Below are positions 5,710 through 6,638 of a stretch of 6,638 bases of DNA, in pieces. The notes below the pieces were generated by a model that saw only the letters and a list, made by a program, of their open reading frames with translations, was not told the origin of the DNA and ran no database searches. The DNA is from Candidatus Tectimicrobiota bacterium (GTDB lineage: Bacteria; JACPSX01): NCBI GenBank assembly GCA_016193065.1, contig JACPSX010000229.1, forward strand, positions 1 through 6,638. The letters run 5' to 3'. Both the position numbers and the translations under genes were made by a program. Positions within the stretch are counted from its first letter, which is position 1. Every line of letters begins with the position of its first letter.

Positions 5710-5755
5710 GGGTGCACGGGATGGAATCGTTTTTTCAAACAATGAGGAGGCAGGT

Positions 5756-6505
5756 ATGGCAACAGACTTAGGCACTCTTAAGAAACTTGTCGCCCAGGGC
5801 TCCCGGATTCTGGACGCAACGGGGGTCGTCGACGTCTTTGGCCATCTGAGCGTCCGGGTTCCTGACTCGGACCGCTTCTTGATCCCCAAGGCCATGAGCC
5901 CGGGACTGGTAACCCCGGCCGACGTGCTGACCATGAACTGGAACTGTGATGTCGTGGAGGGAGACGGGCCTCCCTTCATCGAGGCGGTGATTCACTCTTC
6001 CATCTACCAACTGCGGCCGGATGTCCAAGCGGTAGCTCATTTTCACTCGCCGATGGTCATCGTTTTGACCATGGTCGGCAAAGAGGTCCGGCCGATTCCG
6101 GGATCCTCTTCGACCCGGCCTTTCCTGGAGGGCACGCCGATTTACGATGAGTTGACCCCGAGCATGGACACCCTGATCACCACCCGGGAGCAGGGGGAAA
6201 GCCTGGCCAGACGGCTGGGAACGCGCGCCGCCGTTCTTTTGCAGGGCCACGGCGCGGTGGTCGTGGGATCCAACGTTCAGGAGACCTGCCTGCGTTCCTC
6301 GAATTTGGAGCGCGCCGCCCAGCTCCAGGTATATGCGGAAATGATCGGAAGCCCCCGTTATCTCTCCCCGCAGGAAGCCCAGAGGGCCCGGGAAATGTTG
6401 CGGCAGTCGAACCCCGCCGAGCGGAGCAACGGGCTGCAGCGGTTCTGGGACTATTACCTCAAGAAGAGCGGGTGGGAAGGGGGGAATGAAAGAGCACGTG
6501 TCTGA
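5756..6505 (+). CDS. Class II aldolase/adducin-family enzyme, possibly a decarboxylase
   Basis: This is a cytoplasmic metal-dependent enzyme of the class II aldolase/adducin fold, which covers sugar-phosphate aldolases, epimerases and decarboxylases acting through an enediolate. Of its 249 residues, GHLSVRVP (29-36), the PGLVTPADVL segment (49-58), Glu76 (EAVIHSSIY), His95 and His97 (HFHS) and His165 (QGHGAVVVG) are the expected active-site Glu and three zinc-binding His, all present. The early DVFGHLSVR, the lack of a sugar-phosphate anion pocket I could recognise, and the C-terminal FWDYYLK helix recall the branch acting on carboxylated semialdehydes (HCOMODA decarboxylase or NovR type) more than fuculose-phosphate aldolase. 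That subfamily call is an inference. GAGGAGG five bases before the ATG fixes the start. The next gene begins inside its end, so it is likely co-expressed with a transporter that may bring in its substrate or a precursor. Confidence 0.88.
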   Translation: MATDLGTLKKLVAQGSRILDATGVVDVFGHLSVRVPDSDRFLIPKAMSPGLVTPADVLTMNWNCDVVEGDGPPFIEAVIHSSIYQLRPDVQAVAHFHSPMVIVLTMVGKEVRPIPGSSSTRPFLEGTPIYDELTPSMDTLITTREQGESLARRLGTRAAVLLQGHGAVVVGSNVQETCLRSSNLERAAQLQVYAEMIGSPRYLSPQEAQRAREMLRQSNPAERSNGLQRFWDYYLKKSGWEGGNERARV

Positions 6506-6638
6506 AATCGTCCGCTTTGAGGATGTGGGGAAAGCCTTTCGGAAGAACGGGACCCCGCTCCCCGTGTTGGAAAACATCCGCGTTGGGGTGGAAGAGGGGA
6601 CCTTCACCACGTTCATCGGCCCCAGCGGGTGCGGCAAG
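6486..6638 (+). CDS. ABC transporter ATP-binding protein, N-terminal fragment
   Basis: Only the first 51 residues are in the window. They run from MKEHVSEIVRFEDVGKAF through PVLENIRVGVEEGTFTTFIG to the Walker A motif GPSGCGK, where the sequence ends. This pattern is that of ATPases of nitrate/sulfonate/taurine-type importers (SsuB, TauB, NrtD relatives), which energise uptake from a periplasmic binding protein through an inner-membrane permease. The ATG lies 20 bases inside the aldolase gene with a G-rich ribosome binding site (GGAAGGGGGG), so translation is probably coupled. The Walker B and signature motifs lie outside, so the exact subfamily and substrate are unknown. Confidence 0.85.
   Translation, partial: MKEHVSEIVRFEDVGKAFRKNGTPLPVLENIRVGVEEGTFTTFIGPSGCGK

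Noticed and set aside
5615-5755. Upstream extension of the aldolase frame to an ATG at 5615
   Set aside because: It runs through the REP-like hairpin and the extended -10 promoter, while a strong ribosome binding site directly precedes the ATG at 5756.
5768-6637. Long minus-strand open frame of 289 residues opposite the aldolase gene
   Set aside because: It is the antisense shadow of a gene with clear catalytic motifs. The translation has no recognisable domain, and GC-rich DNA commonly leaves such frames open.

Overview
The window is GC-rich, densely coding DNA from a Gram-negative (diderm) bacterium. The evidence is a Tol-Pal cell-envelope operon together with lipoproteins that carry lipobox cysteines. 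Base composition and gene style suggest an uncultured lineage outside the well-studied Gammaproteobacteria, such as Methylomirabilota, Desulfobacterota or Nitrospirota. That placement is an inference from style, not from any search.

Left part, minus strand (about 4117 down to 125): a compact operon in the order tolQ, tolR, tolA/tonB-like, tolB, pal. tolQ and tolR overlap by 7 bases, and the other spacings are 10-41 bases with clear ribosome binding sites. A 14-bp hairpin followed by a T-run closes the operon at 125-156. TolQ and TolR would use proton flow across the inner membrane to drive the TolA-like protein, which reaches across the periplasm to TolB and Pal at the outer membrane and peptidoglycan. 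The tolB copy as written is broken. Its signal peptide and first strand lie in one frame and the rest of the gene in another, and about 30 residues of the N-terminal domain are absent at the junction.

Middle, 4223-5500: a small exported protein of 86 residues (minus strand, with its own hairpin downstream) diverges from a plus-strand M48-family metalloprotease lipoprotein. The intergenic stretch between them holds a 15-bp palindrome and a promoter with a perfect TATAAT box for the protease.

Right part, 5501-6638: a 255-base gap holds short palindromes, a REP-like imperfect hairpin (5612-5654) and a convincing extended -10 promoter (5681-5709). It is followed by a class II aldolase/adducin-family enzyme that overlaps by 20 bases the start of an ABC transporter ATPase cut off by the window edge at its Walker A motif. 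These two look like the start of a catabolic uptake-and-breakdown operon unrelated to the envelope genes.

I see no CRISPR array, tRNA, rRNA, insertion sequence or phage gene. The strongest oddities are the broken tolB, the long basic/proline-rich tail on TolQ, the exact tandem repeat in the Pal linker, and the unrecognised small secreted protein paired with the protease.
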